58,267 bases of DNA, taken from contig PLTX01000087.1 in assembly GCA_003164675.1 (NCBI GenBank), positions 5,342 to 63,608 of the forward strand, given 5' to 3'. This document shows, piece after piece, positions 41,569 to 50,001 of this stretch (its first letter is position 1; each line of letters begins with the position of its first letter). A model generated the notes under the pieces. The model saw only the letters and a list, made by a program, of their open reading frames with translations, made no database searches and was not told the origin of the DNA. Origin of the DNA: Verrucomicrobiota bacterium (GTDB taxonomy: Bacteria > Verrucomicrobiota > Verrucomicrobiia > Palsa-1439). Both the position numbers and the translations under genes were made by a program.

Positions 41569-43074
41569 ATGCTCAAATACTTCATATATGCGCGTAAGTC
41601 GAGCGAAGATGAAGACCGGCAAATTCTGTCCATCGAAGCCCAGCTTTCCGAATTGAACGCCATTGCGCTGCAAGAGTCCCTAGCCATCACTGGAACGCTC
41701 ACCGAAAGCAAAAGCGCCAAGGAGCCGGGCCGCACGGTGTGGAACGACATGATTCGACGCATCGAGGCTGGCGAGGCCAACGCCATTCTGTCATGGAAAC
41801 TTGACCGCCTCGCCCGCAACTTCGATGACGGCGGCAAGATCATCGGCCTGCTGCAACGAGGGGTGATTCAGGAAATCCGCACCTTCGAGCGGACGTACTT
41901 GCCCTCTGACAACGTGCTCATGATAGCCGTCGAACTCGGCATGGCGAATCAGTACGTCCGCGACCTCTCGGTGAATATCCGCCGAGGCATCCGCGAAAAG
42001 GTCCGGCGTGGCCTCTGTTTCGGCAAGACCCCGCTTGGATACGTGACCGACCAGCGCACACGCGGCGCAGTCCCGCATCCCAAGAACTTCGCCAAAATGA
42101 AGCGTATCCTTGAGATGTTCGCCACAGGCGAGTACTCGCTCACCGCCATCCAGCGGGAGATGGCGAAGCGTGGACTGATGGGCAGACGAAGCGACAAGCC
42201 GCTCACACTCTCTTCCATCGGCAATCTGCTCCGCAATCCATTCTACTACGGGGTGTTTCGCCACAAAGGCGAACTTCATGACGGCGTGCACGTGCCCATG
42301 ATTTCAAAGAAGACCTTCGACGACATTCAAGCGGCCTTGGTCATGAGAGCCAAACCCCGCAAGCGCAGGGGCGATAAAGGATTCCACTTCCTCGATTTCG
42401 CCACTTGCGGTTCCTGCGGCCATTGTATCACTGGCGAACGGCATATCAAAAAGAGCGGCCTTCGCTTTGAGTACTACCGCTGCACCCACAAGAACAAGAA
42501 GGTGCATTGCGAAGACCGCAATTTCGTTCGCGCTGACACGTTCGCCGAGGAAGTAAAACGGAACACGCAGTTGGTTTCTTTGCCCGAGGAATGGAAGGAA
42601 CGCTTTCTCGCCAGAGTCGAGACATGGGAGACGGAGGTATCAGCTACAACGACGGAACAGATCGACCGTCTCAAAGCCGAACTCACGGCGGTCAAATCAA
42701 AAATAGACCGCATCAACAACGGCTTTGCAGACGGTTCACTGGACATCGCTGAGTTCAAGGAACTCAAAAACCCGCTCGTGCCGAGGAAGGTCGAATTGGA
42801 GCAGCAGATCACCGCGCTTGAGAAGAGTCGAGCGAATCGGCTCGAACCCCTGAGAGTTTGGATTTTAGAGGCAAATCAGGTCGAAAACACACTGGCTAAC
42901 CAAAACTGGTTGGAAATGAAGGCACTTCTCAAAAAGGTCGGCTCGAACCGCCTTTTACACGCGCAGACCTTAACCGTTTCGTTCAAAACACCTTGGAATT
43001 ACTTGGCTGAAACCAACGTGGCCGTGCGTAGCACGGACGATATTTCTGTTCGAACTTCGGTATGGTGGAGATGA
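41569..43074 (+). CDS. Large serine recombinase (integrase of the island)
   Basis: Start at 41569 (MLKYFIYARKSSEDEDRQ), giving 501 residues. The resolvase domain has catalytic Ser11 and the Arg cluster in WKLDRLARNFDDGG. The recombinase DNA-binding domain (about 160-260) contains KRGLMGRRSDKPLTLSSI and LLRNPFYYGVF. A zinc ribbon follows (CGSCGHCITGERH ... YYRCTHKNKKVHC), then a coiled coil (about 355-430). The last codons run through attR, and the TGA stop is supplied by the antisense of the tRNA-Ala gene, so the C-terminus depends on the integration site. It should catalyse integration of the island into the tRNA end. Confidence 0.95.
   Translation: MLKYFIYARKSSEDEDRQILSIEAQLSELNAIALQESLAITGTLTESKSAKEPGRTVWNDMIRRIEAGEANAILSWKLDRLARNFDDGGKIIGLLQRGVIQEIRTFERTYLPSDNVLMIAVELGMANQYVRDLSVNIRRGIREKVRRGLCFGKTPLGYVTDQRTRGAVPHPKNFAKMKRILEMFATGEYSLTAIQREMAKRGLMGRRSDKPLTLSSIGNLLRNPFYYGVFRHKGELHDGVHVPMISKKTFDDIQAALVMRAKPRKRRGDKGFHFLDFATCGSCGHCITGERHIKKSGLRFEYYRCTHKNKKVHCEDRNFVRADTFAEEVKRNTQLVSLPEEWKERFLARVETWETEVSATTTEQIDRLKAELTAVKSKIDRINNGFADGSLDIAEFKELKNPLVPRKVELEQQITALEKSRANRLEPLRVWILEANQVENTLANQNWLEMKALLKKVGSNRLLHAQTLTVSFKTPWNYLAETNVAVRSTDDISVRTSVWWR
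42948..43068 (+). repeat. Island right end, 121-bp repeat copy 2
   Basis: It encodes the last 40 or so codons of the recombinase and ends in the ATGGTGG core. The inverted copy at 40934-41054 therefore contains a second, detached copy of the recombinase C-terminus. Confidence 0.92.
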
Positions 43075-43138
43075 GGGGATTTGAACCCCTGACCTCCTCG
43101 TTGCGAACGAGGCGCTCTCCCAACTGAGCTACATCCCC
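43066..43138 (-). tRNA. tRNA-Ala (anticodon CGC)
   Basis: A 73-nt cloverleaf on the minus strand: acceptor GGGGATG/CATCTCC with discriminator A, D-arm AGCTCAGTTGGGAGAGC, anticodon stem CCTCG/CGAGG around loop TTCGCAA (anticodon CGC), T-arm with GGTTCAAATCC. The acceptor stem has the G3:U70 pair that defines alanine identity. CCA is not encoded. Its 3' end is the integration site of the island and overlaps the recombinase stop codon by 9 nt. Confidence 0.95.
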
Positions 43139-43239
43139 AACCGCGGTGCACGGGCACCATTCCAAAAAAACCTGCCTGAGTCAAGCCGATCGAGCCGGAC
43201 CTGCGGACCATGGCACGTACCCTGCTTAACATCCTGTGC

Positions 43240-43425
43240 ATGAAACGCAATGAGTCGAAAGGCAACCGCAAGAATCCCCCAACCTTGGCGGATTTGATCG
43301 CCACCGTAAACCAACTCACACGTGACGAACAGCTTGGCGCATACATAGTTGCCGATCTGATCAATTCGCGTAAAGTCCGTCTGGAAGGCCAGTTCCAGGG
43401 ACACAACGTGGTCGTTTCAGGATAG
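43240..43425 (+). CDS. Small conserved-looking hypothetical protein
   Basis: A 61-residue frame starting MKRNESKGNRKNPP (a longer frame starts 30 bp upstream). The core TLADLIATVNQLTRDEQLGAYIVADLINSRKVRL reads as a real helical protein, and I recall similar short proteins in this phylum, function unknown. It follows the tRNA-Ala divergently. Confidence 0.55.
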   Translation: MKRNESKGNRKNPPTLADLIATVNQLTRDEQLGAYIVADLINSRKVRLEGQFQGHNVVVSG

Positions 43426-43485
43426 TCGTAACCGCTGGGTTGGCCGCCGGCGGGGTCTCAGCCTTGCAAAAAAGTCCTGCCCTTT

Positions 43486-43524
43486 TGCGCTCATTTTTGC
43501 CACACTCGCGCAAAAATGAGCGCA
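43486..43524 (+). promoter_or_regulatory. Perfect 15-bp hairpin burying the start codon of the BtpA-family gene
   Basis: TGCGCTCATTTTTGC (43486-43500) and GCAAAAATGAGCGCA (43510-43524) are perfect inverted repeats with a 9-nt loop. The ATG at 43516 lies inside the right arm and no Shine-Dalgarno is visible outside it. Folding would block initiation, so control by temperature, RNA cleavage or a helicase is possible. Confidence 0.55.
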
Positions 43525-44328
43525 CTATTTCGTCACCACCGTAAATTTGTCATTGGCGTCGTTCACCTAAAGCCTCTCCCGGGTTCACCCCAATGGGGTG
43601 GCAACCTGCCGTCCGTCATCGATTTTGCCCTCGCGGACGCCCGGGCGTATCAACGCGGCGGCGTTGACGCGATCATCGTCGAAAACTTCCGCGACGCGCC
43701 GTTCACCAAGTCGCGTGTCGGGCCTGAGACCGTCGCCGCCATGTCCGCCGCAGGCTCGGCGGTTCGCGCCGCAATCAAACTGCCGCTGGGATTCAACGTT
43801 CTGCGCAACGACCCGTGCACCGCGTTGGCGCTGTGCGCCGCTTGTGGCGGGAGTTTCATGCGGGTGAACGTCCACACCGGCGCGATGCTGACCGATCAGG
43901 GTGTCATCGAGGGCGACGCTTACGGAACTGTCCGTTATCGTGAACGAATTTGCCCGTCAGCGTCCATTCTTGCCGACGTCCACGTCAAGCACGCCGTCCC
44001 GCTCGGTAATTTTGAAATCGAGGATTCGGCGCGCGACACATTGGAGCGCGGCTTGGCCGATGCCCTCATCATTTCGGGAACGGGCACGGGACGGGTCGCG
44101 GACATCACCGACGTCCAGCGCGTGCGCAAAGCCTGCCCGTCGGCAAAAATTCTCATCGGCAGCGGCATCAATGTCGACAACATCCGCGAGTTCCTCCGCT
44201 ATGCCGACGGCGTGATCGTGGGCACGTCGCTAAAAGTCGGCGGCAAATTATTCAATCCGGTCGATCCCAGGCGCGTGGCCGCGCTCGTCAGAGCCGCTCG
44301 TGGTGAATCCCGAAAGCTTTTGGGGTGA
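43516..44328 (+). CDS. BtpA/SgcQ family protein
   Basis: A 270-residue TIM-barrel-type protein with VIGVVHLKPLPGSPQW, GGVDAIIVENFRDAPF, PLGFNVLRNDPCTALALCAACGGSFMRVNVHTGA and the phosphate-binding end ILIGSGINVDNI...ADGVIVGTSLKVGG, all characteristic of the BtpA family. BtpA stabilises photosystem I in cyanobacteria and SgcQ sits in a sugar locus; the bacterial role is otherwise unknown. The stop overlaps the GTG of the following pseudouridine synthase gene. Confidence 0.9.
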   Translation: MSALFRHHRKFVIGVVHLKPLPGSPQWGGNLPSVIDFALADARAYQRGGVDAIIVENFRDAPFTKSRVGPETVAAMSAAGSAVRAAIKLPLGFNVLRNDPCTALALCAACGGSFMRVNVHTGAMLTDQGVIEGDAYGTVRYRERICPSASILADVHVKHAVPLGNFEIEDSARDTLERGLADALIISGTGTGRVADITDVQRVRKACPSAKILIGSGINVDNIREFLRYADGVIVGTSLKVGGKLFNPVDPRRVAALVRAARGESRKLLG

Positions 44329-45116
44329 ACCGCCCACGCGTGAACACGATTCGATTGAGCCGCGACTTGTCCCGCCCGGGGCGGGGTTGGCCCTCGGTCG
44401 AAATCCTCCATGAAGACGAGGCCATTCTGGCGCTGAACAAACCGGCCGGCTTGCTCGCCGTCCCGGATCGGTTCGACAAAGCCAAACCCGATTTGATGTC
44501 GCTGCTGCAGGCAGCCCGTCCGGGCGAATGGCTGGCAAACGTCCACCGCCTCGATTTCAACACCAGCGGCGTGTTCGTCGTGGCGAAAGATCAGGAAGCG
44601 TTTCGCGATCTGGTGCGCCAGTTCCGTGAACGCGAGACGCGGAAGATGTATGCCGCGCTTGTTCGGGGCACACCGGACATATCACCGCTGACCATTGACC
44701 TTCCCATTGGACGACATCCAAAGGTTCCCGGGCTTGCCAGAATCGATCACAGTCGCGGCAGCGAAGCGCGGAGCATCATCAACGTTCGGGAGAGATTTCG
44801 CGGGTATGCGTTGCTCGAAGTCGTCATCGAAACCGGTCGGATGCACCAGATTCGCGTCCATGTGCAGGCCATCGGGTGCCCGCTTGTCGGCGATCCTGAT
44901 TACGGCGGCAGGCCGCTGCTGCTCTCGCAGATCAAGTCTGACTACAAGGCGAAGGATGAGGAACCGGAGCGTCCGTTGCTGGATCGCCCGGCGTTGCACG
45001 CGGAGAAACTGACTCTCACCCGGCCAGTGTCAGGCGAGAAGCTCACCCTCGAAGCCCCGTGGCCGAAGGATTTGATCGTGGCGGTGAAGCAACTGCGGCG
45101 ATTCGCTGCCGTCTAG
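44325..45116 (+). CDS. RluA-family pseudouridine synthase
   Basis: A 263-residue protein with a GTG start overlapping the upstream stop (GTGA). The catalytic Asp is in ANVHRLDFNTSGVFVVAK. ETRKMYAALVRG and ETGRMHQIRVHVQAIGCPLVGDPDYGG are the other family signatures. No S4 domain precedes the catalytic domain. It isomerises uridine in rRNA or tRNA; the site cannot be told from sequence. Confidence 0.92.
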   Translation: MNRPRVNTIRLSRDLSRPGRGWPSVEILHEDEAILALNKPAGLLAVPDRFDKAKPDLMSLLQAARPGEWLANVHRLDFNTSGVFVVAKDQEAFRDLVRQFRERETRKMYAALVRGTPDISPLTIDLPIGRHPKVPGLARIDHSRGSEARSIINVRERFRGYALLEVVIETGRMHQIRVHVQAIGCPLVGDPDYGGRPLLLSQIKSDYKAKDEEPERPLLDRPALHAEKLTLTRPVSGEKLTLEAPWPKDLIVAVKQLRRFAAV

Positions 45117-45813
45117 TGAAGTCCTCAGCCTTTGTGGGGAGGGCGAGGTTCACCCCGATTCCGAGATCGGGGCTCCTGCCGAGCCGCCATCCAATGGGCA
45201 TCGACCATCAATTCCACCCTCCGCATGCCCAAACAAGAGGTGTCCATCCGCCAAAAAAGCTCAAAACAAACCCAAATTTCGCAAAACAAACCCAATCAAT
45301 TTTTCGGCCGACGGCGTCGCGGAACAATTTGCGGTGGAATGGGATGGAAAAGACGCTGACGCGAAAAAGTTTGGGTTTGTTTTGTCCAAATCGAGTTTTC
45401 GAGAAGCGACCATGTCGTGCCTGGGTCGCAAATGTACTTCTTGCGCCGCCCCTTCCTTGGGGCACCCCGTCGGCGGGCGTGTCCTTCCCCTCTCCGACCA
45501 TTTCGCAGTCCCTCTATGTCAAAGAACCGCGCCAACTCTATCACCGGAGCCCGAGTAAGTCCAGAACAAACTATCTCCTGCCGATAGGTGGGTCGTGTAC
45601 TAACAGATTGTTGCTGGAACGCCTTGACACCACACAAATGAGTGGTCAAGCTTTTCACTTGATTGTGCCAAAAGATGGAATCAGGATTGTTATGTGATAG
45701 GGGAAAAGCCTGCTATGGCTGATTTTGGCGTGATGAACCAAATGGATGGCTCCTATGGCAAAAGCCCTCAATGTTGCACTCTACCTGATTAAGATAAGCA
45801 TGAAAGGTTGAGC
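45117..45813. other. Intergenic region
   Basis: About 700 bp with no convincing gene. It begins with the dispersed repeat GGAGGGCGAGG (45138-45148), interrupted by a CCCCGAT...ATCGGGG hairpin (about 45153-45172), then CTCCTGCCGAGCCGCC. From about 45560 composition becomes A+T-richer toward the next gene. Confidence 0.45.
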
Positions 45814-46164
45814 ATGAAAAGAGCAGTGATCGTCGTTGGACCTCCGAATGCAGGGAAAAGTACAACCATTAAGGAATTTAAGAAGTTGGTCGAAATGGAG
45901 ACTTTCCACATCTTCATCCTTCGCGGCAAACGTGGATACATCCTCTCTTGTAGCTTTGAGGAATCGGGCCGCGATGTTGAATCTACGATTGAAAAGCTTC
46001 GTGAATACGACTTTCTGGTTTTCGCCTCTCAGGGAGACGAATTGGCAGAGATTCACGCTGCACTTCGTAATGCGTCATTCGTCGTGGCAGATGTGAGAAT
46101 ACAATTCCCTAAAGACGCCCCAGAGAAAGCAAGAGAAGTTTTGCGGTTCCTAAATTCAAATTAA
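45814..46164 (+). CDS. Small P-loop protein
   Basis: A 116-residue protein starting at 45814 behind AAAGG. VIVVGPPNAGKSTTIKEF is a Walker A site near the N-terminus. RGKRGYILSCSFEES and YDFLVFASQG may be strands of a small nucleotide-binding core, but it is too short for a full known GTPase or kinase, and I see no clear Walker B. Composition is A+T-richer than its neighbours, suggesting acquisition. Function unknown. Confidence 0.65.
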   Translation: MKRAVIVVGPPNAGKSTTIKEFKKLVEMETFHIFILRGKRGYILSCSFEESGRDVESTIEKLREYDFLVFASQGDELAEIHAALRNASFVVADVRIQFPKDAPEKAREVLRFLNSN

Positions 46165-46210
46165 GACACCGCCCGCGATGGTCCATGTTTGATCTCCGTC
46201 GATTCTTGCG

Positions 46211-46705
46211 TCAGTTGTGCCCACTGGAGCGACGTTGCCGCGAACGGATCGCTTCCAACTGAACCACTGCCTCGCGGTCGCGCGGACGATCCATCGCGGC
46301 TTTTGCCTTGATGAGAGCATCGAGCCCCAGAACGCGGCATTCTCCAAAGTCCAAACTCGTAATCACGCTCTGCCGTTTCACGGCAGCGTAATCGCCCAGC
46401 CCCAGCACATTGCTGAGACAATCGAGGACACCCAAATCTGTTTCCAAATAAAGGTTCTGTAGGCCGCGACACTGCTCCCGCGTCAATTGCAATGGCAGTC
46501 GTTTTGGCGTGAGGCGGTGAACGGGACGCAGGTCGGATATGGCATTTCGCAACTTCAGGAGGTTTCTCGACGTGAATGGACAACAAATGTCGACATCGTG
46601 AGTCACAAGAGTCACCCCGTAGACCACGGATGCATAGGCCCCGATGAGGACGAACTCCACGTCGCCATCGACCAGTCGCGCCAGCAATGCTTTAAGATCT
46701 GACAT
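46211..46705 (-). CDS. Nucleotidyltransferase-fold protein
   Basis: Start at 46705 (MSDLKALLARLVDGDVEF), giving 164 residues. DVEFVLIGAYASVVYG followed by THDVDICC (an acidic D-x-D pair) is a minimal nucleotidyltransferase core, and ALIKAKAAMDRPRDREAVVQLEAI is the helical C-terminal part seen in this group. It overlaps the upstream small gene by 14 bp. Such pairs are often toxin-antitoxin-like or acquired modules; activity is not proven. Confidence 0.75.
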   Translation of the reverse strand: MSDLKALLARLVDGDVEFVLIGAYASVVYGVTLVTHDVDICCPFTSRNLLKLRNAISDLRPVHRLTPKRLPLQLTREQCRGLQNLYLETDLGVLDCLSNVLGLGDYAAVKRQSVITSLDFGECRVLGLDALIKAKAAMDRPRDREAVVQLEAIRSRQRRSSGHN

Positions 46706-46904
46706 TTCGTCGCCTGCCCGCCGCCTGCAGCGCCTCGACGAGATCAAGCGCGCCTTGGTGGGCGTCGATTCGTTCGGCGGGCGTCTTGCGCAAGCTCAGC
46801 TCCAGCAAGTTCATGTCGCAACCATATGCAGCAGCTGCCGCCCACGCATCTTCCGTTGTAACGGAAGTGCTTTTCGAACGATGGTTCGCCTGTTTCTTCT
46901 TCAC
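46692..46904 (-). CDS. Small partner of the nucleotidyltransferase
   Basis: A 70-residue protein. AAAAAYGCDMNLLELSLRKTPAERIDAHQGALDLVEAL is a pattern I associate with short proteins encoded just upstream of nucleotidyltransferase genes. Its end overlaps the start of the nucleotidyltransferase by 14 bp, and its start lies within 4 bp of the leuA stop, so the pair may be co-transcribed with leuA. Confidence 0.65.
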   Translation of the reverse strand: MKKKQANHRSKSTSVTTEDAWAAAAAYGCDMNLLELSLRKTPAERIDAHQGALDLVEALQAAGRRRNVRS

Positions 46905-48454
46905 AGCGTCGGTTTTTCGGTCTCGGCGGTTTGGCGTTGCTCGTAGAGGTAGCGGTTGAGCGCGTTGAGGTAAGCGAGGGCGCTGGCCTCGATGATGTCG
47001 GTCGAACCACCCTTGCCGGTGACGATGCGGCCCGCGTCGCCATTGAAATGCACGCGGACGGTGACTTCACCGATGGCGTCCTTACCGCGCGTGACGTTGT
47101 TGACGCTGTAATCCGCGAGGCTGCCCTTGAGTCCCGTGATGCGGTCGATGGTCTTGAGCATCGCGTCGATCGGGCCGTCGCCGGTGCCAACGTCGGTAAT
47201 CGGCTCTTTCTTGTCGGCGCGGATGAGGCATACGGAGGCGGTCGGGATTTTGCCGGTGGTCACGCTGAGGTAGTCCAATTTCCACACCTGCGGCACCTCG
47301 GTGAACTGGCCTTCGACGATGGCCATCACGTCGTCGTCGTACACCTGCTTCTTCTTGTCGGCGAGGGCTTTGATCTGGTCGGTGATGCGGCGGACTTCGT
47401 CCTCGCTGAGCTTGTAGCCCATTTCGTCGAGCTTCTTGGCGACGGCGTGGTGGCCCATGTGTTTGCCCCAGGTGAGTTCGCTGGAACGGCCCACGTCCTC
47501 GGCGTGCATGATCTCGTACGTCGCGCGATTGGCCATCATGCCGTGCTGATGAATGCCGGCCTCATGGGCGAACGCGTTGTCGCCGACGATGGCCTTGTTG
47601 CGTTGCACCACCATGCCCGTCATGTGCGACACGAGGCGGCTGCTGCGGTAGATCTGCGCGCTGTCGATGTTCGTGAAATACCCGCCAAACGCGTCCTTGC
47701 GGACCTTGAGCGCCATGACGATTTCTTCGAGCGAGGCGTTGCCCGCGCGTTCGCCGATGCCGTTGATCGTGCACTCCACCTGGCGCGCGCCATTCTGGAC
47801 GGCGGCCAACGAATTGGCGACGGCGAGGCCGAGGTCGTTGTGGCAGTGGACGCTGATGACGGCCTTCTTGATGTTCGGGACGTGGTCGAAGAGATACTTG
47901 ATGAGCGCGCCGTATTCGTGAGGCGCGGCGTAGCCCACGGTGTCGGGGATGTTGACCGTTCTTGCGCCGGCTTCGATGACGGCGTGCGTCACCTCGGCCA
48001 AGAACTCCGGCTCGGTGCGCGAGGCGTCTTCGGGCGAGAACTCGATGTCTTTACAGTAGCCAAGGGCGCGTTGGACGCCTTCCACGGCACGTTTGAGAAT
48101 TTCGCTCTGCGCCATCTTGAGTTTGAACTCGCGATGGATGGCGCTGGTGGCGAGGAACACGTGAATGCGCGCGCGGTCGCCCGCGGGTTTCACGGCTTCG
48201 GCGGCGCGGTCGATGTCTGTGTCGACGCAGCGGGCCAACCCGGCGATGCGCGGTCCCTGGATCTCGCCTGCGATGGATTTCACGGCCTCGAAATCGCCGT
48301 CGCTGGCGATGGGGAAGCCCGCCTCGATGATGTCCACGCGCAATCGCGCCAACTGCCGCGCGACCTCGAGTTTCTCGCGGATGTTCATCGATGCGCCGGG
48401 GCATTGCTCGCCGTCGCGCAACGTCGTGTCGAATATCAATATTTGCTCGCTCAT
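46901..48454 (-). CDS. leuA: 2-isopropylmalate synthase
   Basis: A 517-residue enzyme that condenses acetyl-CoA and 2-oxoisovalerate in the first committed step of leucine synthesis. N-terminal TIM barrel with [17 protein letters not shown], the metal-binding pair in [10 protein letters not shown] and the [13 protein letters not shown] segment; a linker domain; and a C-terminal LeuA regulatory domain (about 390-505) with [14 protein letters not shown], where leucine feedback acts. It is preceded by a leucine-rich leader peptide and a strong terminator, indicating attenuation. Confidence 0.96.
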   Translation of the reverse strand: MSEQILIFDTTLRDGEQCPGASMNIREKLEVARQLARLRVDIIEAGFPIASDGDFEAVKSIAGEIQGPRIAGLARCVDTDIDRAAEAVKPAGDRARIHVFLATSAIHREFKLKMAQSEILKRAVEGVQRALGYCKDIEFSPEDASRTEPEFLAEVTHAVIEAGARTVNIPDTVGYAAPHEYGALIKYLFDHVPNIKKAVISVHCHNDLGLAVANSLAAVQNGARQVECTINGIGERAGNASLEEIVMALKVRKDAFGGYFTNIDSAQIYRSSRLVSHMTGMVVQRNKAIVGDNAFAHEAGIHQHGMMANRATYEIMHAEDVGRSSELTWGKHMGHHAVAKKLDEMGYKLSEDEVRRITDQIKALADKKKQVYDDDVMAIVEGQFTEVPQVWKLDYLSVTTGKIPTASVCLIRADKKEPITDVGTGDGPIDAMLKTIDRITGLKGSLADYSVNNVTRGKDAIGEVTVRVHFNGDAGRIVTGKGGSTDIIEASALAYLNALNRYLYEQRQTAETEKPTL

Positions 48455-48497
48455 GGCCTGATCCTTTCGATTCTAGCCGTGGACAGGGGGCAAACAA

Positions 48498-48531
48498 CAA
48501 AAAACCCACTGTCGCGCGGCGACAGTGGGTT
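48498..48531 (-). terminator. Attenuator terminator in the leuA leader
   Basis: On the minus strand AAACCCACTGTCGC, loop CGC and GCGACAGTGGGTTT form a perfect 14-bp stem followed by more T residues. It lies 21 nt after the leader-peptide stop and 43 nt before leuA. Confidence 0.88.
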
Positions 48532-48552
48532 TCGATTTTCTGTGTACAGACC

Positions 48553-48621
48553 TCAACCCGCCGTCTGCCGCGTGAGCAGCAGCGCCAGCAAAGCCAGCAG
48601 CAGGTTGAGATTACGATTCAT
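48553..48621 (-). CDS. Leucine-rich leader peptide of leuA (leuL-like)
   Basis: A 22-codon ORF, MNRNLNLLLALLALLLTRQT plus AG, with nine leucines. It ends 21 nt before a perfect terminator and upstream of leuA. This is the layout of an amino-acid attenuator: when charged tRNA-Leu is short, the ribosome stalls on the Leu codons and the terminator fails to form. Too short for automated gene calls. A clear antiterminator pairing was not worked out by hand. Confidence 0.8.
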   Translation of the reverse strand: MNRNLNLLLALLALLLTRQTAG

Positions 48622-48672
48622 TACAGGCTTGTACGTAGCAGATCGCGGGCCGGAAGTCAAGGGATGCCTGAT

Positions 48673-49998
48673 TCATTCCTCCCGATACGGCTTCTTCTGC
48701 TCGTAGAGGCCAAGCCGATCGCGGGCGCCTTGCACGGCATCGGTCGGATGCAGGACATTCAACTCCAAACATTTCTTCTGCCACTGGACCGCCTCCCCAA
48801 AACTGCCGGACTCAGCATAGGCGGCTGCCAACGTGTCCAGGTAGCTCGCGTTATTCCACTGGGTGAGTTCGCAGGCTTCACGCGCATGTTCCACGGCCTT
48901 CTTCCCGTCCCGAACCTTCGAGTCGGGGCAAACGGCCAAAACCCACGCAAGACCGTTGTGACCCGTGGCAAATTGGGGATCGAGTCGGACGGTTTCCTCA
49001 AAGTCGGCCACCGCTGCGGTGTAGTCGTGCTTTCGTTGGAACGCAGCGGCCCTGTTGCCGTAACATTCGGGGGTTTTCTCGCCAAGGTGGATGGCCTGCG
49101 TGAAATCCGCGATCGCTTCGTCGACTTGGCGCAGTTGGATCCGCGCAATTCCTCGTGCACAGTAAGCCTTGCCGGTATCTGGAGCAATGCGGATCGCTTC
49201 GTTGAAGTCAGCAATCGCTCTGTCATAATCCTTCGCATGGTCGTAGGCGATTCCCCTCGCCACGTATGTCTCAGCGGTTTTTCGCCCCAAGCGGATAGCC
49301 TCACTGAGGTCGGCGGTTGCGGTGACGTAGTCACCGTCGTGGCTGAGAGCAATCCCCCGATTGTAGTAAGCGTCACGATTGGTCGGGTCGAGTTCTATGG
49401 TGTAGGTCAGGTTTGAGATCGCGTTGCGGCTGGCGGGTCCGTAATTGCCTGCCATGCTCGCGGCTTTGCTATAATCCGCTGCCGCTTTGCTATAGTCTCT
49501 TTTGAGCAAATACGCTTTGCCACGATTGTTGAAGTACGATGGTTTTGGATCGAGGTGGATGGCTTCGCTGTAATCGGTAATCGCGCGGGCATACTCGTTG
49601 ACGGACAAGTAAGCGTCTCCCCGACGGCTGTAGATGGCGGCATCGTCCGGTTTCATGTGGATGGCCCGCGTGTAATCGATGGCCGCCAGCTGTATGTAAC
49701 CCTTGCCGGCGTAGGCGAGTCCTCGGTTCACGTGAGCGTTCAGGTCGTTGGGATTAAGACGGATCGCCTTGGTAAAATTGGTAATGGCCGCATTGTAATC
49801 GTGCTCTTCGAGAGCCTGCACGCCGCGCGCGAAGGCCTCGCTTTCGTCGTTGGTTTGACCTGAACGGCCTTGAGTTGCAATTGCGAGCACGAATGTCAGC
49901 ACGGCCACCCACGGAAGGGATCGTCGAAACAGCGTGTCGTGGCACCCATGCAAGGTGTCAACTCGGGCCTTTTGGCTGGATGAGCCGTTGGCGCACAC
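48673..49998 (-). CDS. TPR-repeat protein, exported or membrane-anchored
   Basis: A 441-residue protein with a GTG start, 3 bp after the stop of the small membrane protein. A hydrophobic segment (about 28-42, LPWVAVLTFVLAIAT) precedes about nine tetratricopeptide repeats of 34 residues (AITNFTKAIRLNPNDLNAHVNRGLAY, AIADFNEAIRIAPDTGKAYCARGIA). It should be a periplasmic or anchored scaffold for protein contacts. No catalytic domain is seen. Confidence 0.85.
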   Translation of the reverse strand: MCANGSSSQKARVDTLHGCHDTLFRRSLPWVAVLTFVLAIATQGRSGQTNDESEAFARGVQALEEHDYNAAITNFTKAIRLNPNDLNAHVNRGLAYAGKGYIQLAAIDYTRAIHMKPDDAAIYSRRGDAYLSVNEYARAITDYSEAIHLDPKPSYFNNRGKAYLLKRDYSKAAADYSKAASMAGNYGPASRNAISNLTYTIELDPTNRDAYYNRGIALSHDGDYVTATADLSEAIRLGRKTAETYVARGIAYDHAKDYDRAIADFNEAIRIAPDTGKAYCARGIARIQLRQVDEAIADFTQAIHLGEKTPECYGNRAAAFQRKHDYTAAVADFEETVRLDPQFATGHNGLAWVLAVCPDSKVRDGKKAVEHAREACELTQWNNASYLDTLAAAYAESGSFGEAVQWQKKCLELNVLHPTDAVQGARDRLGLYEQKKPYREE

Positions 49999-50001
49999 GC
50001 G

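Larger units (their letters stand above)
36337..43068 (+). mobile_element. Serine-recombinase genomic island integrated at tRNA-Ala
   Basis: About 6.7 kb bounded by the 7-bp core ATGGTGG at 36337-36343 (attL) and 43062-43068 (attR). The left chromosomal flank ATGTGAGGA plus core plus right flank AGATGAGGGG rebuilds a single attB, a copy of which still exists at 35898-35930. Cargo: a small zinc-ribbon-like protein, a possible second small gene, a large hydrolase-like protein, an HTH protein and a large serine recombinase flush with the right end. An inverted copy of the circular junction lies inside at 40667-41054. Confidence 0.85.

Noticed and set aside
45059-45697. A 212-codon frame after the pseudouridine synthase gene
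   Set aside because: It runs through dispersed repeat and hairpin sequence with no ribosome site and no recognisable domain.
46931-48706. A 591-codon plus-strand frame opposite leuA
   Set aside because: Low-complexity Val/Asp/Ala/Gly shadow of leuA, which has all its motifs on the minus strand.
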